Notes: a model not told the origin generated them from the letters alone. A stretch of DNA of 64,000 nucleotides from Spirometra erinaceieuropaei (GCA_902702965.1 CACRXP010000383.1:320101-384100); one strand, 5' to 3'. Counted from the stretch's first letter, positions 1 to 11,955 are shown. Made by a program: numbers and translations.

Positions 1-24
1 AAAGACTTGACATTAAATAGTTGA

Positions 25-560
25 AGTTTGGCATTTTTAAAAGTCCCCATGGAGTCTGCTCGAAGTTTGCGCACACTAGAGTAACGGGAGGCAAAACCTT
101 TCCAGTTCAACTGGGCAGATGTTACTTTCGCTTAAAAACCAAAAAATAGTGCGCATTATGCCGTAGAGCAGGCACAGATACTTCCGTCGTCATTCGCTTA
201 GGTTGAAGATTGACAACTCACTATTTGGCCCCTAACAATAACATAAGCATAACCCTTTTTATAAATTGCTAAATTCTGTCGTCCAGCTCACATGCTGTTA
301 GCGAAGGTCGACTTCTCATTTACAACATGAAATTGGAAAATGTAACATTAAAATGTAAACCTTACGCACTTTTTAAAAAAGTCCTACTGGTGTCTGCTCG
401 GGGGTTGCGCATAATGGCGAAACTCGGTAGAACTTAATTTCGCTCAAAAACCAGAAAAAGTATGCATTTTGCCATAGAGCAGCACAGATACTCCCGTCGT
501 CATTTGCTAAGGTCGAGGATTAGCGACTCACTATTCAGCCCCCAGCAATCTCATAAGCGC
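25..560. repeat. Diverged tandem duplication, two units of about 220 bp
   Basis: Two similar segments lie head to tail, about 25-250 and 345-560. They share GTCTGCTCG near 54 and 392, the sequence around CCGTCGTCATT near 184 and 494, and GACAACTCA/GCGACTCA before CTATT near 221 and 531. The offset falls from 338 to 310 bases, so indels have accumulated. No coding potential is visible. Confidence 0.75.
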
Positions 561-1255
561 ACTGTTTCATTTAATTGCTGTTCCGAATATTTTCAAGATA
601 CTGTCCTCCTCACAAGCAAGCAGACACTGCTGTGTTGGCTTCCGCAATTTGTTTAGTCTTCTGGTCGCGTCAAATTTGCCCTTTGGCTTGCCTTAAATCA
701 CTCACACAGGGAGCGTCACTGCGCAGTGCCTTGCCATCCCGAATAAACTTGGCCCGACGTGGACAATTTTCCCAGACAAGGTCACCCGGCATTAGTACGC
801 CAGCAGGTTTGGGAGTGAGGGAATGCGACGGAGAGAGGGGGGAGGATGCGAGCTTCCGGGCGGGAAAGAACCGGTGGCTCAATTGCGTGATGCTAGGGAA
901 AAATTCACTCTATGCAGCGTTTGCAACGCAGTCCAGGTGGAGAATTCGAGCAGAAGTCTGGCGACTTCCTGGGCAGCCAAGCTCTCATCCTTGATAAAAG
1001 TTTCGGGGAGGGGAGAGGAGTGAAAAGTTATTCTGTGTCCCCCTTATTGAGAAAGGTCTCGATTGGTCGTCCTTCACATGGCTTTAGCCATCTCCTGAGT
1101 GCCACCCCGTTTTCTCTGCTCCGGTGCTGGTTTCGTTTGACATAAGATAATTTTTTTAATTTACGCATGGAGGACACATTAGCAAGACTGCCTGCAAGCG
1201 CTTCTTGCCGCCATATGCTATTACTCTGTTAAAAAGCGACGGTGTGAATAACTAC
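561..1255. other. No recognisable feature
   Basis: Mixed-composition DNA with short accidental reading frames. I see no domain, repeat unit or splice-flanked exon here. Confidence 0.5.
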
Positions 1256-2110
1256 TCACGTGGCAGTTCGACCGTCACACCCGGCGATGTCCACCGTGTG
1301 CTTCAACGCCAGGTGAAGCAGGCACGGTGGCTTGGCAGGAATTAGTTTATAATGAGAGTAGACTTCCAGATCATCTACCGCGCCTGGGCTCGGTGTTAAG
1401 ACAGAGGCAAGAAGACCAGAGGCGGGGGGAGGACGCAGGTGGATGGCGCGGCCGAGCCCGCGCCTCGACGCTCCATCCCACACTCCTTGGTTCACACAAC
1501 GATTGACCAGGATTTTAACTAACAACAACAACAATGGGGAGGACCGCAGGGTTCCCGATATGCGTGACGTCTGCCGGCAACTGGGTCTGCCACCGCACCC
1601 CAAAATGTTGGCACTTATAGTGGTGCGCATGCCGATAACGCCTGCCAGAATCCGATACGGTCCCACAAAGGGGAACTGCCGCATCCTCAAAACTGAAATA
1701 CTGGCTTGAGCGTCGATGCTGGACCCTAGTTTAACAGCCTCTATTGCGCAGCCAACAAGAGTTCCACCAGGATCCGTCTTCGGTAACCCCAAACATCCCT
1801 TGAACAGATGAATTTCCCTACCTCCAAAGGGACAGAGCCTTTAAAGTCACAAATACGTATGAGAAGCGGAACGAAAACACGCAACATATAACCGGTCTGA
1901 CGCCAACTGCGACAACACCTCCACGGGTCAGAGGGAGGAGGATGATTGGGCAGCCATACACACGACCTGTATACCCAGCGGTACTGGGAGAGCAAACGCA
2001 TCTACCGGCATGGAACCAGATGCCAAAGAACTGCCAGGGCATACTAGACTGCGGGGGCCATGGCTTGCTGACCCTGACATGGCGGACGCCTACAGGCATT
2101 TTTAGGCCCA
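1256..2110 (+). repeat. R1 interspersed repeat, long copy
   Basis: This copy starts with the R1 hallmark (cagttcgaccgtca, ccggcgatgtccaccgtgtg) and continues through gtgaagcaggcacggtg, ttagtttataatgagag, catctaccgcgc, aagaagaccagaggcg and gaccaggattttaac. Its distal part (gtatacccagcg, accagatgccaaagaactgcc) is shared with the copies at 12.1-12.5 and 62.3-63.2 kb. Long accidental reading frames on both strands recur with the repeat and are not conserved as proteins. I do not know the element class. Confidence 0.75.
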
Positions 2111-2414
2111 GACGGGTGACATGTGGCCCTTAATTTGCCTGATTGGATGTACTGATTGTGGTAAAATACTGACTGCCGTGTGTCACATCCGCGAAGTTCT
2201 CTCCTATTTTGAAAGGCAAAATCTCTGGAACTTTCTACCGTTTGGCTAATATGATAATCAAATTCGTTAAACCTTTTTTCACACAGTGTCCCTTACGGCA
2301 TTATTCAAAAATGAACATACTTAGGATTGAAGCAATGTTTTCGCGGAATAAATTTGCCTTTGCCTTATTCATACTTAGGATTAGCTGATAATAGTTTAAA
2401 GTTAGAGCCGGCGA
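2111..2414. other. No recognisable feature
   Basis: AT-rich spacer between the R1 repeat and the first Penelope-like remnant. No exon or repeat was recognised. Confidence 0.5.
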
Positions 2415-4425
2415 TCAAACGCTTGCGCTCTTTGCAGTAGACAGATTTTCGAGCGGAAAGCAATCCAAGTAGACATTTTTAGGATAACTAATTAGCGACG
2501 AGCGTATAACGTCATCCGCATGCAGAAACGCCATGCGACAACAAGTGTCGACTTTAGTCCTCCAGCATAAATGCCAGACGACGATTTCTATGGCAGAAGA
2601 TTGAGAACTTCTGAAAATACGAAAAGTAGAGGATATCGTCATTCTGCTCGCCGACAAGGGGAGCTCGACTGTCGTCATGGATAAGGCTGAGTACTTCACA
2701 AAACTAGGCAATCTCTTGATCGACAAGGAAGCTTATTCGCCATCGACTGTTACTGAATTCAAAAAGCCCGTAAACAGCATAAATAAGACGATCGGCAAGC
2801 TGAGGAAGGAGGACGCTCTTACTAGAATGGAAGCGCTGGCCGCAAAAGCCAGTGATGCCGCAATCGCGCTCTGAAACGGCCTACCAACGGTCCACATTCC
2901 GGGAGTGCCGATACGCCCCATCGTATCCTTATGTGGTACCCCAACCTTTGTTCTGTCAAAGTTGCTGTACCAGTGACTTTGTTTCCTTACCAAAGATTCA
3001 GAGTGGACAGTGAAGTCGGCTGAGGAGTTTTTGTCGCGCATCAAACGTCTCGAATTAGAGGCAACTGAGGTGATGGTGTCATTTGACGTGATCTCATTAT
3101 TCACCTCCATCCCACCCGCGCTGGCTATCGACACTATTGACGGCCTTCTCCAGGAAAAGTATAATGAGACCCATCAGCAGCTCAAACGAGTTCATATCAT
3201 GGAGCTCCTAAAATTATGTCTTTAGATGTTCTTTCCATTCAACGGCCATGTTTACGAGCAAAAGAAGGGGACACGGCTCGCCTCTGTCTGGATTAATTGC
3301 CGTGGCGGTTTTTCAGGGGCTCGAGCGGCTGGTCTTCAGCTTGTAACCCCCAAATTGTGGGCGAGATACGTCGATGACACTTTCATCATCATCAAAAGGA
3401 GCGATGTGCAGACTTTCAAGGCGCTGTTGATTTCAATCATTCACGACATCCAGTTTTTTATGGAATAAGATCTCAACAAACAGCTGGCCTTCCTTGACGG
3501 ACAAGTGACAAAGCTGGAGGACGGGAAGATAAGGACAACGGTTTACGTAAGGCAACTAACACCAGGCGGATCCTCCTCTTCAGAAGCAACCACCCCGTTG
3601 GTCGCACACGCAGTTGTGTCAGGGCACTCTTCCAACGCGTTCAAACACACTGCAACGACGACAATGGGAGAAAGAAAGAGATTAAGCACTTGCATGCCCT
3701 GCTTAAAGCCAACGGTTATTCCAAGTCCTTCATACGCAGGTGTCTTAGGAAGCCCCACCCTGAGCCGTCGGACGGAGAAAGCCCGACGTTTTAGCTCGCA
3801 CTCCCTTATGTGAAAAACGTGTCAGAGGTGACGGCAAGAATCCTGAAGCCTTTCGGGATCGGTGTGGCTCATAAGCCAGAGTCAACAATCAGACAGCAAA
3901 TAATGAGGCCCAAAGACACGCTTCCGGTGACAGAACAATCCGCAGTGATCTACACCATACCATGCCGAGGCTTTGATGCAAGGTATGTTGGTGAAACGGG
4001 CAAACGTCTTGGCACAGGATTCCATGAGCGCCAGCTTACAATTAACCGCAAGGACAAGCTCTCTATGGTTTATGGCCACGAAAAACAGAAGAACCACATT
4101 TTCGCCTTTGAGAAGGCAAGGGTAATCGGCAGAGCCAATGAAAAGATGGCCAGACTGATGCTCGAAAGTTGGTCGTCGAATGGTGCACTCAACAGAGCCA
4201 TAGATCCCCATCCCGCCTACCAGGCGCCACGCACAAAGCTCGAGTCGGGGCGGATAAGGCCATCAGAACAGTTGAGCAGAGCCATGCATGGCCGACAGCC
4301 GATGCCGGCGGAAAGAGAGAAGCCGGCCGAGGGTCATGTTACCAGCATGGGACGCTACCTCACCGCGACGCCCACGAGGCTGAGATCAACTCACATGAGG
4401 CCCAACAACTGATCAGTCCGCTGAG
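2415..4425 (+). pseudogene. Penelope-like element, RT plus GIY-YIG, multiply broken
   Basis: Fragments of a Penelope-like retroelement polyprotein follow one another in several frames. The order is an N-terminal RT segment with ILLADKGSSTVVMDK near 2640, then VMVSFDVISLFTSIPPAL near 3070, then the RT catalytic box LWARYVDDTFIIIK near 3355-3395, then LAFLDG near 3490. The C-terminal region (3810-4412) begins YVKNVSEVTARIL and holds a GIY-YIG nuclease domain with IYTIPCRGFDARYVGETGKRL and, further on, LMLESW. Internal stops (for example at 2871, 3223 and 3466) and frame changes break the ORF, so it is dead. In PLEs the RT copies element RNA at a nicked target and the GIY-YIG domain makes the nick. 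The copy lies upstream of the first recognisable dystrobrevin exon. Confidence 0.88.
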
Positions 4426-4559
4426 TGACTAGGGGAAGGCCGAAAATCATGCTGGCCCGCCAACAATTACAACGACCGCAAAGGGGTCAAAGGTGACACG
4501 GGCCCACCGGCGGTCAATCGCGGAGAGGTGAACGCTAATCGTCGGCGAACGGACAGGAC

Positions 4560-4850
4560 GTTCCTCTCTCTCTCTCTCCTTTTTCTAAAATCCTGATCAG
4601 TGTTCATTGTGAACCACGGGGTGTGGTGGCACGCCCAAGTGCGTCCCTCTGCGCCCCCGGCCTTCTTGACTGTGTCTTGACAAGGTGTCCAGGTTGTGGG
4701 AGGAAGGTGAGAGTGCGGTAGATGCAGCACAAGCCTGCTAACACAATAAAATAAATTACGTGCAAATAACAGTCCCTGCTCTTACCCAGCTGTGGAGCAC
4801 ACGGCGGACATCGCCGGTCACAACGGCCAATCTGTCGTGTCGTGTGACTA
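4560..4850 (-). repeat. R1 interspersed repeat, inverted copy
   Basis: Read on the - strand, this carries the R1 marks: CCGGCGATGTCCGCCGTGTG, an attenuated GTGCAAATAACAGTCCCTG arm, gcatctaccgcactctcacc, and gaccacaggattttaga at the far end. A short (TC)n run sits at 4561-4579. Confidence 0.7.
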
Positions 4851-5334
4851 TTTTTGTCCCCCAATAATCAGCTGCACTGAAAATGTGCTGCTTACCAAGG
4901 CGGGGGTGTCAGACAACCTCATTGTACGCCTTTATCGGATAACCCAGAGTTCGCACGGGTGTGTTGCAGAACGTCTGAACACAAACGCCTCAAAGGCGGG
5001 TCAGTCACTACGGCCTATATGCTTGACATTTGAAGAGAGTCTCAGGCAGTCAACCGGATTAGGATGACTGATTGAGACGGACACTGGATTATTCACACTC
5101 AGCCTGCCAGGGGGCGCTAAACGTCTTAGCTAAGAAGGTCGCCCACTGAAGGACAAGTCGGTCTTCCTCAGTACTAAAAGTCAGGCTGTGGAGACCCCTT
5201 ATAAAGTGTCAGACCAAAGAGGACCCTTCATGTTATTGCGACCACGCCGTATGCAGGACGGATAGACAAGCTTATTGACTTTATCAGACATTGCCCACAA
5301 AACCACATCCGGTCATATTGACAGCTTTTTTGCG

Positions 5335-5485
5335 ATCGAAGTGGGTTTCGGTAGATGCTGCGCAGTCCCGCCTCATTATTAATTAATTTACGCGCAAGTC
5401 ACCGTTCTGCGTCCACTGTGTGTGTGGCGCACAATGGATGTCGTCGCTCGCGACGATTGAGCTGTCGTGTGTACATCTCAGCCCC
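5335..5485 (-). repeat. R1 repeat fragment, inverted
   Basis: The text gtagatgctgcgcag, cgcgcaagtcaccg and tgtgtggcgcacaatggatgtcg is the reverse complement of the first third of R1. The rest of the unit is missing. A C10 run follows at about 5484. Confidence 0.6.
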
Positions 5486-5537
5486 CCCCCCCCCACTAGC
5501 AGACTGATCGCCGTCTAAGCCTCAGTTATTCCAAATA

Positions 5538-6030
5538 CAGTGAGAGTGCTAACTTATGAAATGCCAACCAAAATTCTGAAGTGTGTCTTCGTTTCGGAAA
5601 GGCTACTTAAGTAATTTAGTAAAATTCACCGTCATGCACCATAATCACATAATAATTTAGTTGCCTCGGGATGACGGCTTTCGACAGAACTCCTTTCTGG
5701 CCGCATGCAAAAACCACACTCTGTGGAAAATGACTACTTATGTGACAAGCACTTTTTCATTGGTTTTCGATGCCCCCAAATAATTCAATCATGGAAAACA
5801 GGCATAAAGATATTCATTCTTTTACTTAATCGGTAGGAAATCACGTCTTCTTCCAATTTTATACTTGAAAAAAGGAAATGATTCTGTTTTAAAAAGTTTC
5901 TAATTGGGATGTTTTTCAATGCCGTGAAATACGCGTCCACAAAGCATCATATCTATACATTTACTCATGTGACTTGTAAAGTTTACAATATGCGTTAAAT
6001 ACTCTGCTTGGTTTTATAAACCCCATATAA
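5538..6030. mobile_element. Foldback AT-rich element, left half
   Basis: It begins after TA with CAGTGAGAGTGCTAAC and TTATGAAATGCCAACC, the terminal motif shared with the full copy at 6929-7893. Internal marks follow in the family order: gccgcatgcaaaaaccacactctg, aaaatgactactta, attcattcttttactta, cgtcttcttccaattttata, and gcatcatatctatacatttac. The right half is absent. Confidence 0.75.
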
Positions 6031-6928
6031 CTCCCTAATCCCAACCCCCAACACTCAACCACTCTCCCCTAACAGGTACGGCTAAACTTACCCGAGACGC
6101 TTCATTTAATGCCCGTTATTTTTTGAAAATTACTTTTTATTTATTTTTAAATTGTGGCCCTCACTTTCATTGCCAAATGACAGCGCACGATAAGGCCTTT
6201 GGTCAAAACTTAACTTTATTCTGTGTCTTGCTCCCTATGCTGTGTGTTGTCTCAGCCGTAAAACCCGTTCTACAACCATTCAGCGTATGACACGGTCCAC
6301 AGACCAGCTCAATGTATTTGCGGGGCCTACTCCCTATCTTTGCCAGTTAAATATTGCCACCCAGCCACGAATGAGTCCCGATCGTCGGACACGTAGGTTG
6401 GTTACAAGTTCAAAGTCGATAAGTGTTTTCTCCCAGATAAAAAAATTATTTCAAAATCCTGTGAGCACGATTTGCAAGTGCAGCAATGTCTCTGAAACTT
6501 CTACTTAGGGATAGGTGGGTTATCTGACACTGTGGACGAGAATTTTCTCTTAATCGATTAAATATTTTCTTTTAGTTAATGACGCCTTTACGCGCGCCTG
6601 CAGACTCACGTCCGCCGACTTATCGTCAGTAAAAGAATATAAAAAGCATTGTATCAGTGCCCAGCAAAAAGATTAAACAACAATCCCTTTTGTTGCTACG
6701 GTTTGCTGAGCCGTCGCAGGTTTCGTCTGCACATAGCCAACGTTGATTTCTCACCTTTCTGTCCTGTCCGCCGTTTCAACGCATTCCTCCATATCTTTTG
6801 AAAGAGTGGACACTTATCCAGCCCTGGTGACAGTCTGGATAAAAATGTTCAAGACAAGAGCTTGGGGTTGGCCAACTATTGGGAGATTGGAACGTCTGTT
6901 ATGCGGTACGGACGTAGTCGCGAGTGTA
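6031..6928. other. No recognisable feature
   Basis: Low-complexity CCCTAATCCCAACCCCC near 6030-6060, then AT-rich sequence. Short open frames have no recognisable domain. Confidence 0.5.
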
Positions 6929-7893
6929 CAGTAGGCGGGCTAACCCAAGAAATGTCAACCGAAATTCCAAATGCCTTTTCGTTTCGAAAAGATTAATTAA
7001 GAATGGTAATAAAGCTAATCGACGTGCAACATAATTCTATACTAATTCAGTTACCTCGGGATGCCGGCATTCGAACGAACCCCCTCCAGCTGCATGCAAA
7101 AACTATACTCTGTAAAATGACTACTTATGCAGCATGCATTTTTCCGATTGATTTTCGATGCCCTTAAAAATTCGGTTATATTTTATAGAAAGCATATTAA
7201 AACATTCATTCTTTTGCTTATAAGGTAAAAAAATACATTTTCTTCTGATTTTATACTTGAAGCAAGGATATAATTCCCGAATAATTTTGAACCCGATATG
7301 TCGCCACACTTGCACTCGGGGTTTCCGAACTACTAGTCGTATACTTTTCGCGTACGGAAGACCATACATTTCTCTGCGATACCGAGAGGGGACCATGTGG
7401 GGTTCATAAAATTTAGCGGTGGATTTGAGTCATTTTGCTAACTTTACAAGCCACATTGGCAAATGCAGAAACATGAAGTTTTATGAAGGGCCATTTCACG
7501 GTAGTAAATAATCTCACGATTACAAACTTTTTGAAAACCGAAATATACCCTTCCTTAGAGTATAAAATTGGGAACAGACGCAGGTTCCTACCGAATGAGC
7601 AAAAGAATAAATGTTGTTATGCACGTTTTCCATGAAATATAATTGAATATTTAAGGGCATCAAAAATCAATGAGAAAAATGCATGCTGCTGAAGTAGTTA
7701 TTTTTTTGCGGAAAATAGTTTTTGCATGCAGCCGGAAATAAGTTCATCTGAAAACCGGAATCCTGAGGCAATGAATTATTGTAGAATTATGCTGCATGAT
7801 GATTAGTTTAACAACACTACTTAATCAATCTTTTTGAAAAGAAAACGCATTTCGGAATTTCGTTTGACATTTCTTGAGTTAGCCCAACTTCTG
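6929..7893. mobile_element. Foldback (long inverted-repeat) element, complete copy
   Basis: A 965-bp element is flanked by TA on both sides (6927-6928 and 7894-7895). The left end reads CAGTAGGCGGGCTAACCCAA and the right end, reverse-complemented, CAGAAGTTGGGCTAACTCAA. The resemblance continues inward for several hundred bases, so the two halves are near reverse complements: gactacttatgcagcatgcatttttc with gaaaaatgcatgctgctgaagtagt, and cattcttttgct with agcaaaagaat. No transposase is encoded. The structure fits a non-autonomous foldback/MITE of a TA-targeting superfamily such as Tc1/mariner. The superfamily assignment is inference. Confidence 0.8.
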
Positions 7894-8082
7894 TAGGCCA
7901 CATCCTAGGCACCGTTGTCTTGAACTGGTTTATGGGCTAGGAAAAATGTCAAAAAACAAACCCAACGAACTATCTTCTGAATCACCGCATGGGCAGTAAT
8001 GCGCAATCTCCTACTAGCCTAAAATACGGCTTCAATATGACCTTAGCGATGCTCTTCAGTCGACTTTTTTTTCTTCCAACAG

Positions 8083-8728
8083 AAACAACATTCTCGGCAA
8101 TTTGGCCACTCCCTGCGCAAGTCCTTCCAATTTGTCAGACAACACAGCACGGTTGGTTCGGGAGCCTCATCGTCCTCGGAGGCGACCAGCGCTCCGATGG
8201 CATCGGAGGCTGGAACCGTGCCGCGGACCATTGCGCTAGCGCCCTGTGGTGGCCAACAGCAGCGCCTCTCCCAGGGGAGACCTCCTGGGTTCCCGCCTAT
8301 GCAACAGCAGCAGCAGCAGCAGCAACACAAGCTCAGTGGCGCCGGCGTCGGAAATATGCGCTACCCGCCCGTGCGCATGAACAGCTACGACTGCAGTCTG
8401 CCAATGCAAATGTCTTACTACTGTGCCGGCCCCTCCTGCGCTGCCCCGGGTCCCCCCCGGCCCGTTCCGCTCGGGCCTGGGTCGCACTCGCTCAACGACA
8501 CCATTATTCTGCAGCAGCAGCAGCAGCAGCCGCAGCCCTTCTATCCCCACTTTGCCGGCAGTTGCGTGCGTCCGGGTAGGCCACCAAACACGCCGGTGTT
8601 GTCGCACGCCCGTGAGGCCAGACAACCGGTTGGAATGCAACCCCAGGCGCCTACTGTCAGCGAGGTCGCTCCTACGCCCTTTCAATCCAGCAATCAACAA
8701 AGACCTGCCGTCCAACCAACGAGCAAGG
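8083..8728 (+). CDS. dyb: Dystrobrevin exon: post-ZZ segment with poly-Gln and Pro-rich insert
   Basis: The acceptor is a strong pyrimidine tract ending AACAG at 8082, and the exon opens in phase 0 with KQHSRQFGHSLRKSFQFVRQ. This corresponds to the basic segment that follows the ZZ finger in dystrobrevins (SNQHQMKEYTSWKSPAKK in vertebrates). SLNDTIIL, near residue 140 of the exon, matches the conserved SMNDTLF of vertebrate proteins. The rest is family-atypical: a run of eight Gln, a second run of six Gln, and Cys/Pro-rich stretches. The donor is uncertain. AAGG|GTTCGT (exon end 8728) and CCC|GTGAGG (exon end 8611) both give the phase needed by the next exon; CAG|GTGACT at 8838 lies beyond an in-frame stop at 8788. 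No preceding exon was found. Confidence 0.85.
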
Positions 8729-8994
8729 GTTCGTCTGTGTACAAATGCTACTTTTTCACGGTTGCCGGCGTTCCGATTAGAACGATTTAGACGAGTGCTT
8801 AGCGAGCGGTTATTTGCCTTCGATGCATCCTCATCAGGTGACTACGGTAACGGGGTCAATAAAAAAGACGTAATTAATAGGCAGTGCGAAATACGGGGGA
8901 TATGTAGAGGCAGTCAGTACCAATCTAGCCAGGTAATGATAGTGTGTATAAGGATGGGATTAGGGAGAGTCGTGTCAGGGTAGTAGGGAGGAGG

Positions 8995-9190
8995 GCGCAA
9001 AAGATTGCGTGCAGTTAAAAGGAGGACTGACTTTTGGCCATGGTAAATGCGGGGCCTGCACAAGTCTAGTCTGTGGGAGCAAGAGCGGCGTGCGTAACCC
9101 GATAGCGACCCCCTCTTCTGTTGACGGTGGACTCTGGCCCATCACCTTAGGCAGTCCGCCGGGGCCCCTTCAAGATGCTCGAAATTTGCC
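8995..9190 (-). mobile_element. Penelope-like element 3' fragment (family 2)
   Basis: The segment resembles 57090-57300, which lies on the 3' side of the GIY-YIG remnant there. Shared text includes ctgacttttggccatgg/cgacttttgaccacgg, cgtaacc(c)gat and cttctgttgac followed by agctgacctaatagcttagg-like sequence. Too short and diverged to translate. Confidence 0.5.
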
Positions 9191-9424
9191 ATATAGGCGA
9201 GTGTAATACTAGTCGCGATCCTAATACCTCCCTTCCCCATTCATGCCGGAGATTTTCACGTGCCCGTTTCGACAGCCGCCGACCACGGTGCGTCCACGGC
9301 ACCGAGAAAATGAGTAAATGCACATAGAGCTCGTCAGAGCTAGCAACGTAATCTGACCGTCTGCCGTGTACAATGAAGCTGGGGAACTCTTCCCAACCGC
9401 CTACCCATCCGGCAATTCAAAAAT

Positions 9425-9695
9425 CATAATCGGCGATGTCCACCGAGGGGTTCATGACAAGGGGGAGCAGAGACTGTGACTTGCGTGCGAATAAGTACAT
9501 AGTTATGGTGGACTAGCTTTGCATTTACCGTAACTCCACCTCCTCCCCGACCTGAATCCGGTGTCTCAAGGAAACCGAGGTTGGAAGAGGGCGCAGGTGG
9601 CTGCCACGGTGAAGACCCGCACCTAGACGCATCACTACACCCCCCTGGTCTACAAAAAAACACTTCGCCAGGATTTTGCACCAAGATGAGGGAGG
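9425..9695 (+). repeat. R1 interspersed repeat, partial
   Basis: Contains cggcgatgtccaccg, gtgacttgcgtgcgaat, gagggcgcaggtggc, gaagacccgcacctag and gccaggattttgcacc in R1 order. The central region is diverged. It lies in the first large dystrobrevin intron. Confidence 0.7.
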
Positions 9696-10600
9696 GTTGA
9701 GGGTTGGACGGCAGGTGGCGCGGCTTGAGGCTTCACCTCGGCGTGCCATCACATCAACAATGTTGATGTCTGCTATGGGTGTGCATTCCCAATAACACCC
9801 CCTGCGTTGGTCTAGCTCATTTTACGCACAGCCCCCTTAAGGGACAAACCTACCCATTCATAATAATCTTAATAACCTGAGTAAATTGATACTGCTGCCT
9901 TCTAATTAACCTCCAATATTTCCCATTTCTCATTTGTTTGAAAAGGCTACCAGCACCCATTTCTCTTCTTACTCATGTCTCTTTTTAACTGACCTGCAAT
10001 CTGATTAATGTGCTGATCCGATGAGGATTTATCGAAGGCAAACTTCGGCCTTGCAAATAGTCTTCTGAAGGCTTTTTCCAGATTTGCTAGTGACAGATTT
10101 TGTCATAAATTATTCAGTCAAATTGAAGGCGTTACGACGACGGCGGACGCCAATACGTTATTTTTGCCGGTTGGCAAAACAATTCCACAGAACTTAAACC
10201 CGAAGGTCAGCCATGCCCTTCGACGTTCGCCATGGACACATTCGGATTTGTTTATAGTTCGCTACCCTCAGTGACGGTCCCGGCAACTGTATACTATAGC
10301 GTGATGACATTACGGAGACAGATACTTTCAGGTCGCGGCAACAACTGATTGGGCCATTTCCGCCTGTGAGGGAATCAGCGGTTACTACACTGTTTCTCAG
10401 TTCACAAAGAGATTTTTTGAAGACACGATCGTAGATAAAAGATCAAGCAAATGATTTCACATCCTGGCGTAATGAGTGTCTTGTAGGAAGTCTCGTAAAC
10501 CCAAACTGATCTTCCGACCGCTCATAAGCCGATTTTGGCGGCGTCACGCGCACCTTCTTGGTGCGACGATCAATAACATATTTATCCCACGCGTTCACTA
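9696..10600. other. No recognisable feature (intronic)
   Basis: Intronic DNA with only short accidental frames and no recognisable element. Confidence 0.5.
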
Positions 10601-10603
10601 TAG

Positions 10604-11228
10604 TGCTCTGTGACTGTTCGACCGTCATTGTCGGCTATGTCCATTGTGTGATCCGCAACAGTCGTAAGAACAGGGAAAGTGACTTGGGCGTGTATTAGTT
10701 TAAAAGAATAGTAGACTTATGCTGGACTTAAATCAGTCTCTCCTTCTCCCCCACCTGGACCCGGGGTCATGATCGAGTCTAGAAGACCGGAGGCGGGAGA
10801 GGGCGCAGTTGCCTGGCACGGCGAAGACCCGCACCTTGGCGTACCACCACACTCTTTGGCCCACAACATACATTTGGCCAGGATTTTACACAGAAAAAAA
10901 GCCCGGAGGCGGCTCGGATCCCGCTGAGTTGAATTTCCACAGAGACCACATTAAGAAGAAACCATTGTAGCCTTTATCTCAGTCAACCAGTCCGCCACTC
11001 CACACGAACACACGTTGGACTAGATGCAAGGTCCGAGTTATCCCGTCAGTTGACAACTTTCCAAGCCACGACCTGTAGCGCACCGAGACAGCTTTAAGCG
11101 CGTCAGATTGCTAATAATGAGGAAAAAGGGTTCGGTCTTTGACTTCAATCTCTCCTCCTATTCCTAGGCCGCAGTCACTGTCCGAGACGATCACTTGGCA
11201 GGTGCGGGTAATGGGCGCGGTGGTTGAC
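10604..11228 (+). repeat. R1 repeat, long copy with distal module
   Basis: Starts gtgactgttcgaccgtcatt and continues through the R1 core to gccaggattttacac near 10880. It then has the distal module accacattaagaagaaacca, ccgtcagttgacaactttcc and gctttaagcgcgtcagattg that also follows R1 at 50.8-51.0 kb. The foldback element at 11232 abuts it. Confidence 0.75.
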
Positions 11229-11231
11229 ATA

Positions 11232-11955
11232 CAGTAGGTGGGCTAACTCAAGAAATGCCAGTCAAAATTCCGAAATGCGTTTTCGATTCGAAAATATTAA
11301 TTAAGTACGGCTCTTAGACTAGTCAGCCTGCAGCATATTTCTATCACATTTCAGTTACTTTAGGATGCCAGCTTTCGAGTGAACTACCGTCCGGCTGCAT
11401 GCAATGACCACACTCTGTGAAAAATGACTACTTAGGATGTGTGATTTTTTTTCATTGATTTTTGACGCACTGAACATTTAACTATATTTCAAGGAAAACA
11501 TGCATAAAAATATTAATTCTTTTGCACACTCGGAAGAAAATTACGTTTTCCTCTAATTTTATACTCAAAGGAGAGTGATAATTCAGTTTTAAAAATTTTC
11601 TAATTATGGGACTTTTTCATACTCTAAAATGTCCGTCCATAAAATCTAATTTCTCTGCATTTACCAATGTGGCTTGTAAAGTTAACAATATGGATCAAAT
11701 CGACTACTAAACTTTATGGATCCTGTAAAATCCCCCTTTATTACCGTAAAGAAATGTGTGGTTTTCTGTACGCGGAAAATATACGGCTATATTTTGGAAA
11801 CCCTGAATCCAGGTGTAACGGCAGATCGGGTTCCAAATTACTCGGGAATTGGAAAACCGAATATTACTCTTCCTTCGAGTGTAAGATTGGAAGAAGACGT
11901 AATTATCTACGGAATGAGCGAAAGAATGATTATTTTGCTTGTAAGGTTTTAAATA
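11232..11955. mobile_element. Foldback element, right end truncated
   Basis: After TA (11230-11231) comes the terminal CAGTAGGTGGGCTAACTCAA motif, then the family arm (ccggctgcatgcaatgaccacactctg, attaattcttttgcac, cgttttcctctaattttata) and the central region. The right arm stops near 11955 without the terminal inverted repeat. Confidence 0.75.

Noticed and set aside
4400..4480. Hammerhead at the 3' end of the first PLE copy
   Set aside because: CTGATCAGTCC and CTGAGTGACT do not give CTGANGA with a pairable stem II followed by GAAA. Too decayed or absent.
1..8082. Upstream dystrobrevin exon encoding the ZZ finger
   Set aside because: I looked for a Cys-rich ZZ segment ending before KQHSRQ in phase 0 and could not identify one; it may be outside the window or too short to recognise by eye.
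8236..8715. 159-codon - strand frame and other long frames opposite the 8.1-8.8 kb exon
   Set aside because: They mirror the GC-rich, triplet-repeat exon. Poly-Leu/poly-Cys stretches come from the CAG runs, and the + strand frame has the dystrobrevin matches and the splice sites.
8838..8843. Strong donor-like CAG|GTGACT as the end of the first exon
   Set aside because: An in-frame TAG at 8788-8790 precedes it in the dystrobrevin frame.
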